From Tolypeutes matacus (taxonomy: Eukaryota > Chordata > Mammalia > Cingulata > Chlamyphoridae), in NCBI GenBank assembly GCA_026826555.1, contig JAKSZT010053928.1, forward strand, positions 42,708,849-42,772,848: a DNA stretch of 64,000 bases, in the 5' to 3' direction. Shown in pieces: positions 12,063 through 22,372 of this stretch (positions within the stretch are counted from its first letter, which is position 1; the number at the start of each line of letters is the position of its first letter). The notes beneath the pieces were generated by a model. The model saw only the letters and a program-made list of their open reading frames with translations. It did no database searches and was not told the DNA's origin. The translations under genes and the position numbers were made by a program.

Positions 12063-12218
12063 AGATGATGGATGGATAGATGGATGATGATACATGGAAG
12101 GATGGATGGATGGATGGATGGATGGATGGATGGATGGATGGATGGATGGATGGNNNNNNNNNNTGGATGGATGGATGGATGGATGGATGGATGGATGGAT
12201 GGATGGATGGGAGAGAGG
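12063..12218. repeat. GGAT tetranucleotide array with assembly gap
   Basis: A near-perfect (GGAT)n array is broken by unknown bases. The 'IHPS' repeats predicted from it are artefacts. True length is probably not what is shown, because assemblers collapse such arrays. Confidence 0.95.
12154..12163. other. Assembly gap (10 N)
   Basis: Ten unknown bases sit inside the GGAT array. Repeat units on both sides are the same, so the gap marks an unresolved array length. Confidence 0.99.
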
Positions 12219-12474
12219 AAGGGAGGGAGAAGCCAAGCCATGAGTTTATAGCCAACTTCCTTCAATACTTTTTAGCTAAACTCTCTTTCTTAAGCTATAC
12301 ATTCAAATTGCCCTTGTTTTTGTGTCCCAGAGGTTTTTTACACCCTGGAGAAAGGAACCATAAGATTCGGCTGGGTGACAGTTACGTTTTTCTTTTATAA
12401 AGGAGACAAGGGCAATTTTGAAAGGGAGGAGTGTGTTCTCAGGCAAACCAATGATAATAAAGACCATATAGAGG

Positions 12475-12661
12475 AAGCGGTTGTGGCTCAATCAGTAGGG
12501 CTCCCGTTTACCATATGGGAGGCTCCGGGTTCGGTTCCCAGGGCCTCCTGGTGAAGGCAAGCCCGCCCGCACGGCGTGTTTAGCTGCCCCAGCGAGCACA
12601 AGCAGCAGGGGGGGTATAAATTAATAAATAAATAAAATATTTAAAAAAAAAAAAAAAAAAA
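12475..12661 (+). mobile_element. DAS-SINE with 16-bp target duplication
   Basis: A young-looking armadillo DAS-SINE. It has a tRNA-like head with A box 'gtggctcaatcagtagggct' and B box 'gggttcggttcccagggcct', the body 'ctcctggtgaaggcaagccc', then an AAATA-rich and pure A tail. Perfect 16-bp duplications AAAGACCATATAGAGG flank it at 12459-12474 and 12662-12677. It is transcribed by RNA polymerase III in principle and mobilised by L1 machinery; it encodes no protein. The closest relative in this window is the inner copy at 41553. Confidence 0.95.
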
Positions 12662-12881
12662 AAAGACCATATAGAGGCTGAGAATCTAGAAAATGATTCT
12701 CCTGCAACCCATATATCCAGATTCAAAGACCTATGGCCTCCCCAGACAATGTTCTCAGAGGATTTCTGGTCCCGTGGCTCTAACCACCCCCAACAAGAGT
12801 AACTTGGGTAATTTTATTTGCCTTTCCAGTGCTCAATTTTCCTTTTAATGGGAAATGTAAGTCCTTCCCAGATATTGCCTT

Positions 12882-13326
12882 TGTGGTTTGAAGCTGCATG
12901 TTTTCCAGAAAAACATGTTCTTAAATTTATTCCATTACTGTCGGTATGAACCCATTGTTAAGTAGGACCCTTGATAAGGTTACTTCAGTTAAGAAGGTGT
13001 GACCCACCCCAGTCAGGATGGGTCTTAATCCTTTTACTGGAGTCCTTTATAGACAGAGTGAAATTAAGACAGAGGGAAAGCCACAGGGAGAGCAGCCAGA
13101 AGCTGAAATCAACAGAACCTGGAAGAGAAAGTAGACACCAGGAGTCACTGCCATGTGCCTTGCCATGAGACAAGCTAAGGACCAAGGATCACCAACAGTC
13201 AGGCCCAGAATGCCACAGTCTTCAAGGAGAAAGCATCACCATGATGATGCCTTGATCTGGACTTTCGTTTAGTCTCAAAACCATAAGCAAATAAATTGCC
13301 TCACCCATTTCATGGAACTAAACACT
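12882..13326 (+). mobile_element. Solo LTR, MaLR-like family A
   Basis: The start 'tgtggtttgaagctgcatgt' and the blocks 'gaaaaacatgttcttaaatt', 'acttcagttaagaaggtgtg' and 'gatgatgccttgatctggac' match two inverted copies at 38687 and 56585. Flanking repeats (T)GCCTT at 12876-12881 and 13326-13331 fit the short duplications left by LTR integration. An 'aataaa' lies at about 13289. No gag or pol sequence is present, so it is a solitary LTR. Confidence 0.8.
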
Positions 13327-13739
13327 GCCTTCTTGGCAGAGTTTTACTTGTTTTTTGCCTTTGTTCTTTTGCTTTCTAATCTTATAAGCTTATTCCTTTG
13401 GTCCTTTGGCTTATATTCTTCCACCATCCTCCCTATTCTAGGAGGTATTTATCTGACTGGGGGGGGTGCAGGCTTCTGACACCAAGCAGCAGAATCCATG
13501 TTTTAATGTCACTGTGGCATCTCTCTCTCCCTCTCAGATTCTCTGTGCTCACCTGGGAGAGAGGTGGGCCATGGTCCTCTGTGTAGCTCGCTGGCAAGGT
13601 GTCGCCTTTGTTCTTTCTCAGTTCAAAACTTGGGCTAGGAGTGGAGTACGACCATTTTGGCCTTGGATCTTAACAGCATCCTCCAATCCAGTTTTATCTG
13701 ATGGGATAGGCATAGAGCTGTTCACAAATGTTCAGTTTC

Positions 13740-14085
13740 TCCTCCTTTGGAGCCCGGGTAAGATTGTATTTCTCTTCTTTGATGTCTTTGAAGTTAGACA
13801 TCACCATAAGACTTGCTTTGGCCAATGAAAAGCTTCAAAAGCTATGGTGTTTCACACCATGTTTCCCTCTCACTGCTGCAGTAATCATGGAAGTACATAT
13901 CAAGGTGACGCTTCTGTCTGTCGTCTACATTGGGCATTACTACAATGGGAAGAACAAGTCTACAGACCTATATGAATGTGTAGCTTAAGTGAGAAATGAA
14001 CTTTTTGTTGTATTAAACCACTAAAACTTTGGAGATATCCTTTACTGAAGAATAAACTAGCCTATTCTGACTAATACATTTATAA
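13740..14085 (+). mobile_element. MLT1-like MaLR LTR
   Basis: It contains 'cttgctttggccaatgaaaa', then 'gtgagaaatgaactttttgt', 'attaaaccactaaaactttg' and a terminal 'tagcctattctgactaatac'. This order of conserved blocks is that of MLT1-type LTRs. The 5' edge is not clear. Confidence 0.6.
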
Positions 14086-14763
14086 TAGAGCTAATGTTGA
14101 AATTGGATCCTACCAGTCCCTGAGTCTAAATTTCAATTGCCGAGAAACTGAATAGGAAGAGGTGGGCTAATTCATTTATTGCCCAATCCATTCCAGTATT
14201 CTCTAACTTTCCAAATCTTACCCATTCTATAAGATTCAGAAACTCCATCTTTGTCTTAGCATCTTCCTGTGCTCTCCCATCCCAAAGTTCCCTTTCTAGT
14301 CTCTGAACTAGGTATTTACCTGAAGATGCAACTCAAATATCTCCAGGAGCCAAGCAGGTAACATCAATGGGTAATTGTAGTAGTTCTGATATAGTAAGGA
14401 GCAGTGAGATCTTGGGAAAATTGGAGAGAATTTGTCTTCTCTAAAGATATTCCAATTCAATGTTAAAAAAAAAAAAAAAAAAAGAAAGAAAGAAAGAAAA
14501 AGAAAAAAGCATTATGCCAGACAAATAAATACAGCTCTAGGCTGCCAGGTTGTGATCTTTGTAGATGTCATAAGAAACTAATTTCTTCTACTGGAATTTT
14601 AACACCTATTTTGAGCTTTTAATTTGTCTTTGCATCCCCTGACACATAGTAGGAGCAAAATAAATAGTCAAGAACAAAATGTGGTAACTTTTATATACTG
14701 GTTACTGCATGTTTTTTTTTCAGTAATACTATAAACTCCCTGCATGCAAGGGCTAAGATTTAC
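14086..14763. other. Unique DNA with an A/GAAA tract
   Basis: An A run followed by GAAA units occupies about 14464-14508. Otherwise no gene or named repeat is seen. Confidence 0.45.
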
Positions 14764-14777
14764 TCACCCAAATGTTC

Positions 14778-14779
<2 letters not shown>

Positions 14780-14814
<35 letters not shown>

Positions 14815-15480
14815 ATTATTATTATTTTTTATTATGGGTAAAAATCAAAATTCTCACAATACAAACATTTGCAAAATGATATATAAATATATATGCATAT
14901 ATGTGTATTTGCTTACAAAAATGTTGTTTATATATATATATATATACACATATATTTTAAGAGGTGCTTAGATTACCCAAAATATTACACGGAACCCATT
15001 GGGATTCCCACGTTGCCCACCTCCCACACCTCCCATCACATCCCACACAAACATCTCCCACAGTGTGGCCCACCACCCTCAATGAACTTACACATCCTGG
15101 AGCCTTGCCACCAACCATAGACCACAGTTCACACTGTAGACCACACTCTCTCCCACTCAGTTCTGAGTGGTGTGTGCTGATTTAAAATGGCCTACATCCG
15201 TTGCCACAACAGTACTCAGGACAACCTCCAACTCCCAAAGAAGCCACTGTATTTCAACTGCTCGTCCCCTCCCTACCCCAAAAGTATCAAGTGGCCACTG
15301 GCTCCACCTCATTGTTATAATTTCTTGCATTGCTAGAATCACCATATGTGAACAAGAGAATACCATCAAGTCCACTCTAGTCCATAGTTCTTCCCCCATT
15401 CCTGAGGGGACTGGGATGGTGATGTCCACTCCACCTCCAAGTGAGAGAGGGCTTATATCCCATGGATATGGTGAGTGGGA
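14780..15480 (-). mobile_element. 5'-truncated L1, minus strand, 16-bp TSD
   Basis: A T-rich left end (poly(A) of a minus-strand insertion) is followed by the reverse complement of the same L1 3' UTR seen at 1-1190, including 'aagaggtgcttagattaccc' and 'aatttcttgcattgctagaa'. Duplications TCACCCAAATGTTCTT (14764-14779) and TCACCCATATGTTCTT (15481-15496) differ at one base. About 700 bp of L1 end were inserted with no coding part. Confidence 0.9.
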
Positions 15481-15499
15481 TCACCCATATGTTCTTCAT

Positions 15500-15990
15500 A
15501 GATTCTTATACAGTGCTTTCATAAATACAATATAAATAAAATATATTATTTATATTTATAAAACAAATATAAATATAATCTGCTTTGAGGTCTTAGGAAT
15601 AGAAGATACATTATAAATTATAATTTACAGTATAGTATATATAGTATAGTATAATATAGTACACTATAATGTAGTACAGTATATTGAGTTAGTATGTCTT
15701 AGACCAAATTCATTTCTCTTTCTTGGAACCATACATGTCATGGCAAAGCAATGTAGTTACCCTCCATGTGTGTTATTGCCCCACCTCTGAGTGAGTTGAG
15801 GCAGGCAGGGTAAAAAGGCTGTTCTCTGGCTGATGTGAACGCTTTAAGGCAGTTACTTGTCTGGAAAGTCACTGGATACCAATTGACATGACATAGGTCT
15901 CTATCTGGCTTAGGAGCAGTTGACAACAGGTGATTCTTCTTTAGAAATAAGAACACATTATCAGTCCTTATGAATCAGCTCCAATTGCTA
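15500..15990. other. AT-rich then unique DNA
   Basis: Degenerate TATA/GTATA units at about 15605-15685 precede unique-looking sequence. No gene is seen. Confidence 0.45.
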
Positions 15991-15994
15991 CTCC

Positions 15995-16080
15995 ACCTTT
16001 GGAAATCATTAGCCATGGCCCTTCTGTGGCAATAGTGCTCCCAGAAAGTCAATATCTCGAGTTGTGGACAAAGAAGATTT
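15995..16080 (+). repeat. Unnamed short dispersed repeat, copy 1
   Basis: The block 'catggcccttctgtggcaat' followed by 'gctcccagaaagtc' and 'gagttgtgg' resembles 18093-18165 over some 80 bases. I do not recognise the family. Confidence 0.4.
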
Positions 16081-17123
16081 TTTTAATGGAGGAGTTAATC
16101 TTATCACTCTTATTATTTCAATTTCATTCATTTATGACCAATTAAATTCATTCATTTTACATGTTAACAATTTGTACTGGTAAATAATGCAATCATCACA
16201 ACAAAACAACTTTTTTGTTTAACATCAATCAAACCTGCCAACAACCTCCAAAACACTATCAGGGCAGTTTTCTGCCAGGGACACTCCTGTCCTCAAGAAG
16301 ATTTTTCTGACATTGCTTCATAATTTTGTTTTATTATTTCAAAATCATATTAATCTAGTGGAGAATAACAAAGTTAAAATGGAAAATTGGTTTGACCTTG
16401 GGAGAAAAGTCTTGCCTAGTATTAGAACCGCAAGGGTGGCTTCACTCAGACCATGCCTGGTTGCCTCCTCGTACTACTTTATTCACTCTAACCTGTGAGT
16501 TAAGCCCCTCTGCTCTACCCACAGGCCCCAAGACACACATACTCACAAAGAACTGGAGGCATGTCACTGTCTTCATTAACACCCTCCCTCTATTGTATGT
16601 ATGTGGCAAGGGCTTAGAACCCAAGGGGATGTGAGGGGACCTGACTTTCTGATCCCAGAAAAGGAATCATCACCTTCTGCTGCCCATGTGTTGGGTTATT
16701 ACTCAGAGGCCATACTTAAATGTGGTCCTCATGTTCTCCCTCTTTAGCCTGCATTCCTGATTCCTTTTTCCCCAGAATTGCTATCTGGGTCTAAGAATCT
16801 TCTTTACCAATTTCTGGCTTCGGTTACTGTTTGTAATTTCTTTCCTTCCCTTTATTAAGTTATCTTTCAGGACTTATTTTAGAATCGACTGCTTTTAGAG
16901 TATGAGTCAATCCTCCATTCCTGTTGCTCTGAGATTCCAAGACACAGATACCCTTATTTTCTCCTGGCCCACCCTACATTAGCACGTGCTGTTCATCCTG
17001 CATGGAACATACATCTGGGCCCTGATTCACCCACTCCTAGCTGTGTGCCTGAGGCAGAAGGCGGGGTGTATGGGCAAGGGCACTAGAAAGCCTTCACCAT
17101 TCTCCCCACCAACCAAATGTGAT
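16081..17123. other. Unique DNA, no feature seen
   Basis: AT-rich up to about 16400, then mixed. Short open frames near 16313-16634 lack recognisable content. Confidence 0.4.
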
Positions 17124-17133
17124 AAAGTGCTTT

Positions 17134-17370
17134 TGCTTACAAAAATGTTATTTATATATATATAAATATATTTTAAGAGGTGCTTAGATTACCTAAAATA
17201 GTACACAGTGACATTTCTGTGACCCAAAAGCTCTTTAAAAAGCCTAGAAAATAGCCAAATAAAATTAATAAGAAAATTATATAATAATTGTTTTAAAAAT
17301 AAATAAAATTTAAAAATATATTTGAAATAATAAAAATTTTTTAAACATTGTAAAAAAAAAAAAAAAAAAA
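17134..17370 (-). mobile_element. Small L1-derived insertion with inverted 3' UTR piece
   Basis: The duplication AAAGTGCTTT flanks the segment at 17124-17133 and 17371-17380. The right end carries a plus-strand poly(A) tract (about 17352-17370). Yet the left part ('taagaggtgcttagattacc') is the minus-strand L1 3' UTR seen at 14960-14980. This mix of orientations inside one duplication fits an insertion with a 5' inversion. Confidence 0.65.
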
Positions 17371-17380
17371 AAAGTGCTTT

Positions 17381-18092
17381 AATCTCTCTCCCAACCTCCT
17401 CATTTGCTTTCCTTTCATTTGTTCTCTGCCTCATCAGACTGTGAACTAGTTGAGAAAATCATTATTCATCTTTATGACCCAGGCCCTTTGTTGAATGATG
17501 GAAATGAGGAATGAATGAATGAAACTCCAGGGTGTTTAAGATGAGAAGGTTTCTGCTTTCTTATTCTACCATATTATCATCATCGCTGATTTCCCTTGAA
17601 ATTAAAACAAAATTGCTTGAAAATCCACTTTAGAAAAGCAAATGAAAATATTTTTTAAAAATTAAGAAAAAGAATAATTAGTGAATGATTAAAATTAATT
17701 GCCTGCTTTTAACTGAAAGTCATTTTAGTTGGAAACTTTTTAATGCAGAGTGTTTCTGCTCCCAGCCATCTTTCAAGACAGAACAAAAAAACTGAGTCTT
17801 TAGGGCCAGTTGTCTGACAGGCTGTGAATCCACAGAGGATATTACCTTTGGGGGATTCCAATTACTGGTGGGAAACTGTTGGGTCTTTAAAAGTCAGTAT
17901 TAATAATACACCAAGATGCTCATAAATCTTAAAAATCTGAACAACCATCAGCTTAACCACAGTAGAGTTTAAGTCGCAAAGTCCAGGGAAAAAGGAAGAA
18001 AGATGTGTCTATTTAATTGTTTCTCTTCAAGTAAAGATTTAGCTCTAGGAAGATTTCACCTCATTTGAAAATAATCTAGACTTTGGATCTTA
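17381..18092. other. Unique DNA, AT-rich, no gene supported
   Basis: The interval 17620-17900 contains several TAATTA-like words and no recognisable transposon. It could be a conserved non-coding segment, but only an alignment could show this. Confidence 0.4.
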
Positions 18093-18165
18093 TTTGGAAA
18101 CCATAATTCATGGGCCTTCTGGGGCAACAGTGCCCCAGAAAGCCATGGATTTGAGTTGTGGGCAA
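18093..18165 (+). repeat. Unnamed short dispersed repeat, copy 2
   Basis: 'catgggccttctggggcaac', 'gccccagaaagcc' and 'gagttgtggg' parallel 15995-16080. The similarity includes a preceding 'tttggaaa' word in both copies. Confidence 0.4.
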
Positions 18166-18469
18166 CCTAATTAATGGGAATGGTCTCTAATGGCAACCCA
18201 AGGCCAATGAATAATACCAGCCTATCTATTTCACAGTTTACAGTAATGAGATTAATGAACCACTTCCTTGGGAAGCTTAGAGGGTCAGAAGCAAGAACAT
18301 ATCCTCTGCTGTGGGCTGCCTTTAATTTGTGTTATGGGTTGAGGTTTAGATGGATAGAGTGGAGCTCTGAGGACTGGAGCAACACTCTTCATAACTGATA
18401 AAACACATCAGGTTATTCAAAGATACACAGACAATTCTACTGGTGTGATGGAATTAAATTCTACTCAAG

Positions 18470-18880
18470 AACCTGTATTATAGGCCAAGCACATTCTGTA
18501 ATAGAGACAGGAGGTACAAAGATGGCGAGGAGGTGGTCCCTGCCACCAAGGAGCTCAATAGGTGAGACAGGCTACTGATTAATGATTATTAACAATCCCT
18601 TAATAACAATTTAAATTTAGAATGATGTTTTCAATAAGAAAAAGATAAGGCACAGAATTTTCAGAAAGAAAGAAGTAATTACCTGTCAGAACAAGTCAGG
18701 AAAGCTTTACAGAGAAGATGATGGAGAATGGGTTTTGAAGAATGAATAGGAGTTTTCCAAATGAAAAGGTGAGAGGCATTCCAGGCAGAATGACATCAAG
18801 TGCAAAGGCAAAGAACTGTGAAATACTAAGGTGTGTTTAATGAACTGCAAGAGGACTGAAAATTCAGATCATGGTTGGGT
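18470..18880 (-). mobile_element. L2 3' end, minus strand
   Basis: Reverse L2 order: 'ggtacaaagatggcgaggag', 'ccctgccaccaaggagctca', 'aggaaagctttacagagaag' and 'gcattccaggcagaatgaca'. This is one of the clearest L2 copies in the window. Confidence 0.8.
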
Positions 18881-20815
18881 GAAACTTCTGGTTCCCTCAC
18901 TTTCATGGCAACTACCTTTAAACATATAGAATGTGTAAATGTCTGACTGAATTGTTCTTGGGATTCATAGGGATGGGGGGCGGTCAGGTTGTTTCTAAAA
19001 AGTGTTTGAGAACTTGTTGCTGTGCTTTCTTATACCTGTATCCCCTGGGGAGGATGACACTAAGATCAGGCTGAACTAAGGGGTTGTACTGGTGGAAGGA
19101 CCAAGGTTTATGATTGAACAGAACAGGAGTAATAACTGGTCACATGATTCTTCAGAGATAAAGCCCCCCTGGAGTGGGTCTATAAAAGGAACATTTCTGA
19201 GCGCTGTTCTGAACAGGAATAGGTCTTATAAGTTTATATGAGTTCTATGTGCAATGCACTGAAAGCTTTATTTTGACCATTTTCTTTGGCTATTGCATCC
19301 TTGCTATAAAGATATGCACGTTGCACATCACAATCATAGAGTGATGCAATGCAGTCAGAGAATAAGTTCACCATTATCTTCTTGGTAACAGGGACCTGCA
19401 AGAGGTGTATGAAATGCAGCGATTACAGCATGACCCTTGGATGGGGACTGTATCAAACTACATATGTACATGTTTTCAAACACACCCCCCACAGGTAACT
19501 ATGTGGGGGACCTGCACATATACTCACATTTTCTACTAGAAGAGTAATTTTTATTATCACCTTTACCAGGTTTTAAAAAGATTTTATGTCTGAAATTGGC
19601 AGCAAAAGCAAATTCACATCTATCACAATCTTCCCCTTTCAAATGGGCTTGAGTTTAATAAATAAAGGGTAGTGAAACTTGCTTCTCCCAATTGAGGATT
19701 TAAATATTGTATGTTCTAAATCACTTCATTTGGTTCTTTTTAAAGTTTGCTTACTATGTGTAATTCAGTCTTCTGGACAGTGAATCTTTCCTTAGTAAAA
19801 TCACAAAATGTACCCACTATTTCTAATTAAATGCCTTTTTTTTTCTTGTTAGCCAATGAACTGAATTTCTATTGTACTTTCAAGGGAATTAGATAGACAA
19901 GAAGGTGCAATTGGCTTATTTTTCATGAATTAGAAAATGGAAATGGAAAAATCTCACCATATCATAAGGACTAGTATTCTAAAAGAAAAAAGGGGGAGGG
20001 GGGGGAGAAGAATGACCTTGGCCTTGGAAAACAGCTTTCTAAAATTATGCTTCATTCTTTGCAGAAAACCTGTTTGGTTGGAAAAATCTAGACCAGCCTT
20101 CTGCTTCTAATTCTTCTACTTTCCTCCTTCTTCTACTTTACTCCATATCAGAAGGCTGGATGAATACAGTCAGCTATATTCAAGTTTCCATTTTAAAAAT
20201 GAACTTCAAGATGAAAAAGAAATTGTGAAAATGAACTTTAAGATGAATAAGTTTATTTTAAGCTACATGTTTGATTTTAGTTAGACGAGCCTGAATATTT
20301 GGGGGGTTTTCAGTTGTATTATGCAGACTTTGATCTGTTTTAAAGGCGACTGACTGCCAAAGTTTGGGTGAGTAGGTTGGTAACTGGAACTCTCCATATA
20401 AGCAAACCAATCAGCAAGCAGCTAGGTTAGAACAACATCAGAGACCTCTTAGAAAAGCCCCCCACCCTAAAAAACCTCCAGCTGCCTGCAAGCCCATGCT
20501 GAAACACCAGCCTGCTTCATACATTTGCTAAGGACGTACCTGAACCCTGTGAAATACTTGATCTGCTTTCCAGTTTGGGATCTTGGGCCTCAGGAACCTT
20601 GACCTGTGGCTCCTAAACTCAAGTTCCTTTTGACTGACTTCCAAACTGTGATCTTCTGATCCAGAAAGGACAAGCTGGGTTTCATGGCATGCTATCTAGA
20701 GAACAAGGTTAGGAGAAAAGTGAAAGAAGCTATGGGACTTCTGCTCTGGCAAGGAGGAGGAATAGATACTCTGTGGGCAGGTGGGAGTCCACTTCAAAAA
20801 TGCTAGAACTTGAAT
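18881..20815. other. Long unique stretch, no gene supported
   Basis: Nearly 2 kb without a recognised repeat. No long open frame occurs. A G run near 19992-20006 and an A/G-rich patch are the only low-complexity parts. Confidence 0.45.
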
Positions 20816-21060
20816 AAATAATAACACACAAAGTGAAAAACCTTGCTGAGCTCATAAGAATGGAGCCAGAGCAAAAGCAAACAAACACAAAAACAAACAA
20901 CGGCAAAAGGGGTGTGTGAAGAAAATCAGAATGGTTAAATAATCAAATGCCTTTACCAAGAATCTGGCAATTTGGAATTAGTAGCTGGCCATGCAGGAAA
21001 CTGGAGGCAAGGATTGCCCTGATTTGGTAGAAGCCGAATCTAAGGATCTGTGATGTCCCC
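20816..21060 (+). mobile_element. Possible L1 5'/ORF1-region relic
   Basis: The A-rich 'gcaaacaaacacaaaaacaa' region before the microsatellite resembles upstream L1 sequence, and L1 pieces follow. The call rests on composition and neighbours only. Confidence 0.3.
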
Positions 21061-21066
21061 TCCTCA

Positions 21067-21075
21067 ACACACACA

Positions 21076-21126
<51 letters not shown>
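21067..21126. repeat. (AC)n(AG)n microsatellite
   Basis: About 13 AC units run directly into about 17 AG units. The Ser/Leu and Arg/Glu runs in predicted frames come from this repeat. Confidence 0.98.
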
Positions 21127-21129
<3 letters not shown>

Positions 21130-21449
21130 CAGAGCCTTGAAAGGGAAGAGTAGGCCAGGAAAAAAATCATCTGCCTTCAGCAAAGGGAACAGACAAGGAA
21201 ATCAGCTTGTGTCTGTCACAGCTCTGTTAGAAATAATAATGATAACCACATTGTCTTCCCTTTGGACAGGTAACCACAGGCCTGCCCTGACATAGGTCTG
21301 GATACAGAATTCAATTATCTTCATTTCCAGAAATTCCAAACCAAAGATGGTCGTACACCTTGGCTTCAGATGAAAGCAAACACAATTCCTCTTTGGAGAA
21401 CTGCAGGTCACTTTTGGCCTCCCAGGAAACTCACAGATTAAATTTAGCT

Positions 21450-22018
21450 AAATATGTACTCACAATTTTAAAAATGACCAAAACTACAAGGAAATAGACC
21501 ACCATGAGTAAAAACCAGTAAAACAAACAGATGAATGAACAAAGAAGCAATCAAAATATATGATTCCTAAAGCACTATAAACAAAAATTAGCAAATAAAA
21601 ATATAGAATAATTGTATAAGTTGTTTAAAGAAATAAAATATAGTAGTCGAAAATGAATAAGGAAAAAATAAATTACTAAAAGCTAAGCAGATTTGAAAAA
21701 AAATCCAATAAAACTTTAAAAATAAAAAATATAAGCATTGAAATAAAATATATTTATATATATATAAATAACATTTTTGTAAGCAAATGCACATATATGT
21801 ATATATATTTATATATCATTTTACAAATATTGGTATGTATTGTGAAAATTTTGATTTTTACCCACAATAAAAAATAAATTAAAAAAAAAAAATAGGTTAA
21901 ACCTCAAACTACACACAGATAAAGAGAAAACCAGAAGAATGATACTGAATACAGCCCAGCTTGACCAGGATGTCTGAAGTACGAATGAGATGTTAAGGAA
22001 CATGGGGGATGGTGTGGC
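21450..22018 (+). mobile_element. Fragmented L1, including an L1 3' tail
   Basis: A-rich sequence at 21450-21740 has L1 internal character. At 21745-21890 the block 'aacatttttgtaagcaaatg' to 'tttttacccacaataaaaaa' is the plus-strand version of the tail at 14800-14945. More old L1-like sequence follows to the younger insertion at 22032. Confidence 0.55.
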
Positions 22019-22031
22019 AAGATCTAATGTG

Positions 22032-22370
22032 GGGAGGAAGAGGGAAAAATAGGTGTAATATGGGAGCATTTTCAGGACATTGGAATTGTCCTGCATAACG
22101 CTGCAATGATGGATACAGGCCATTATATATTTTGTCATAACTTACAAAATTGCGTGGGACAGAGTGTAAACTATAATGTAAACTATAATCTATGGTAGCA
22201 TGGCTAGTGGCAATGCCTCAATATATGTTCATCAATTGTAACAAATGTACCACACTAATGAAGGATGTTGTATGGAGGGAGAGGGAGTGGGGCATATGGG
22301 AATCCCCTAAATTTTTTATGTAACATTTATGTAATCTAAAGTTTTTTTAAAGTAAATAAATTAAAAAAAA
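22032..22370 (+). mobile_element. 5'-truncated L1 3' end with TSD
   Basis: The 3' UTR block ('gatggatacaggccattata', 'caccacactaatgaaggatg'-type words, 'atgtaatctaaagttttttt') ends in poly(A) at 22361-22372. Flanks are GATCTAATGTG at 22021-22031 and again at 22374-22384. This young insert splits older L1 sequence. Confidence 0.88.
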
Positions 22371-22372
22371 AA

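Noticed and set aside
12063..12218. Direct repeats that might suggest a CRISPR array
   Set aside because: The unit is 4 bases with no spacers, in a mammalian genome.
11792..12400. Long open frames rich in Ile-His-Pro-Ser, Ile-Tyr-Leu-Ser or Trp-Met-Asp-Gly on both strands
   Set aside because: They are translations of GATA and GGAT tetranucleotide arrays, which stay open in several frames and cross an assembly gap.
12475..12661. tRNA gene (A and B boxes present)
   Set aside because: The head belongs to a DAS-SINE with an A-rich tail and target duplications; no complete cloverleaf or anticodon arm is evident. The same holds for the other DAS copies.
21050..21295. Frame with Thr-His and Arg-Glu runs
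   Set aside because: Produced by the (AC)n(AG)n microsatellite.
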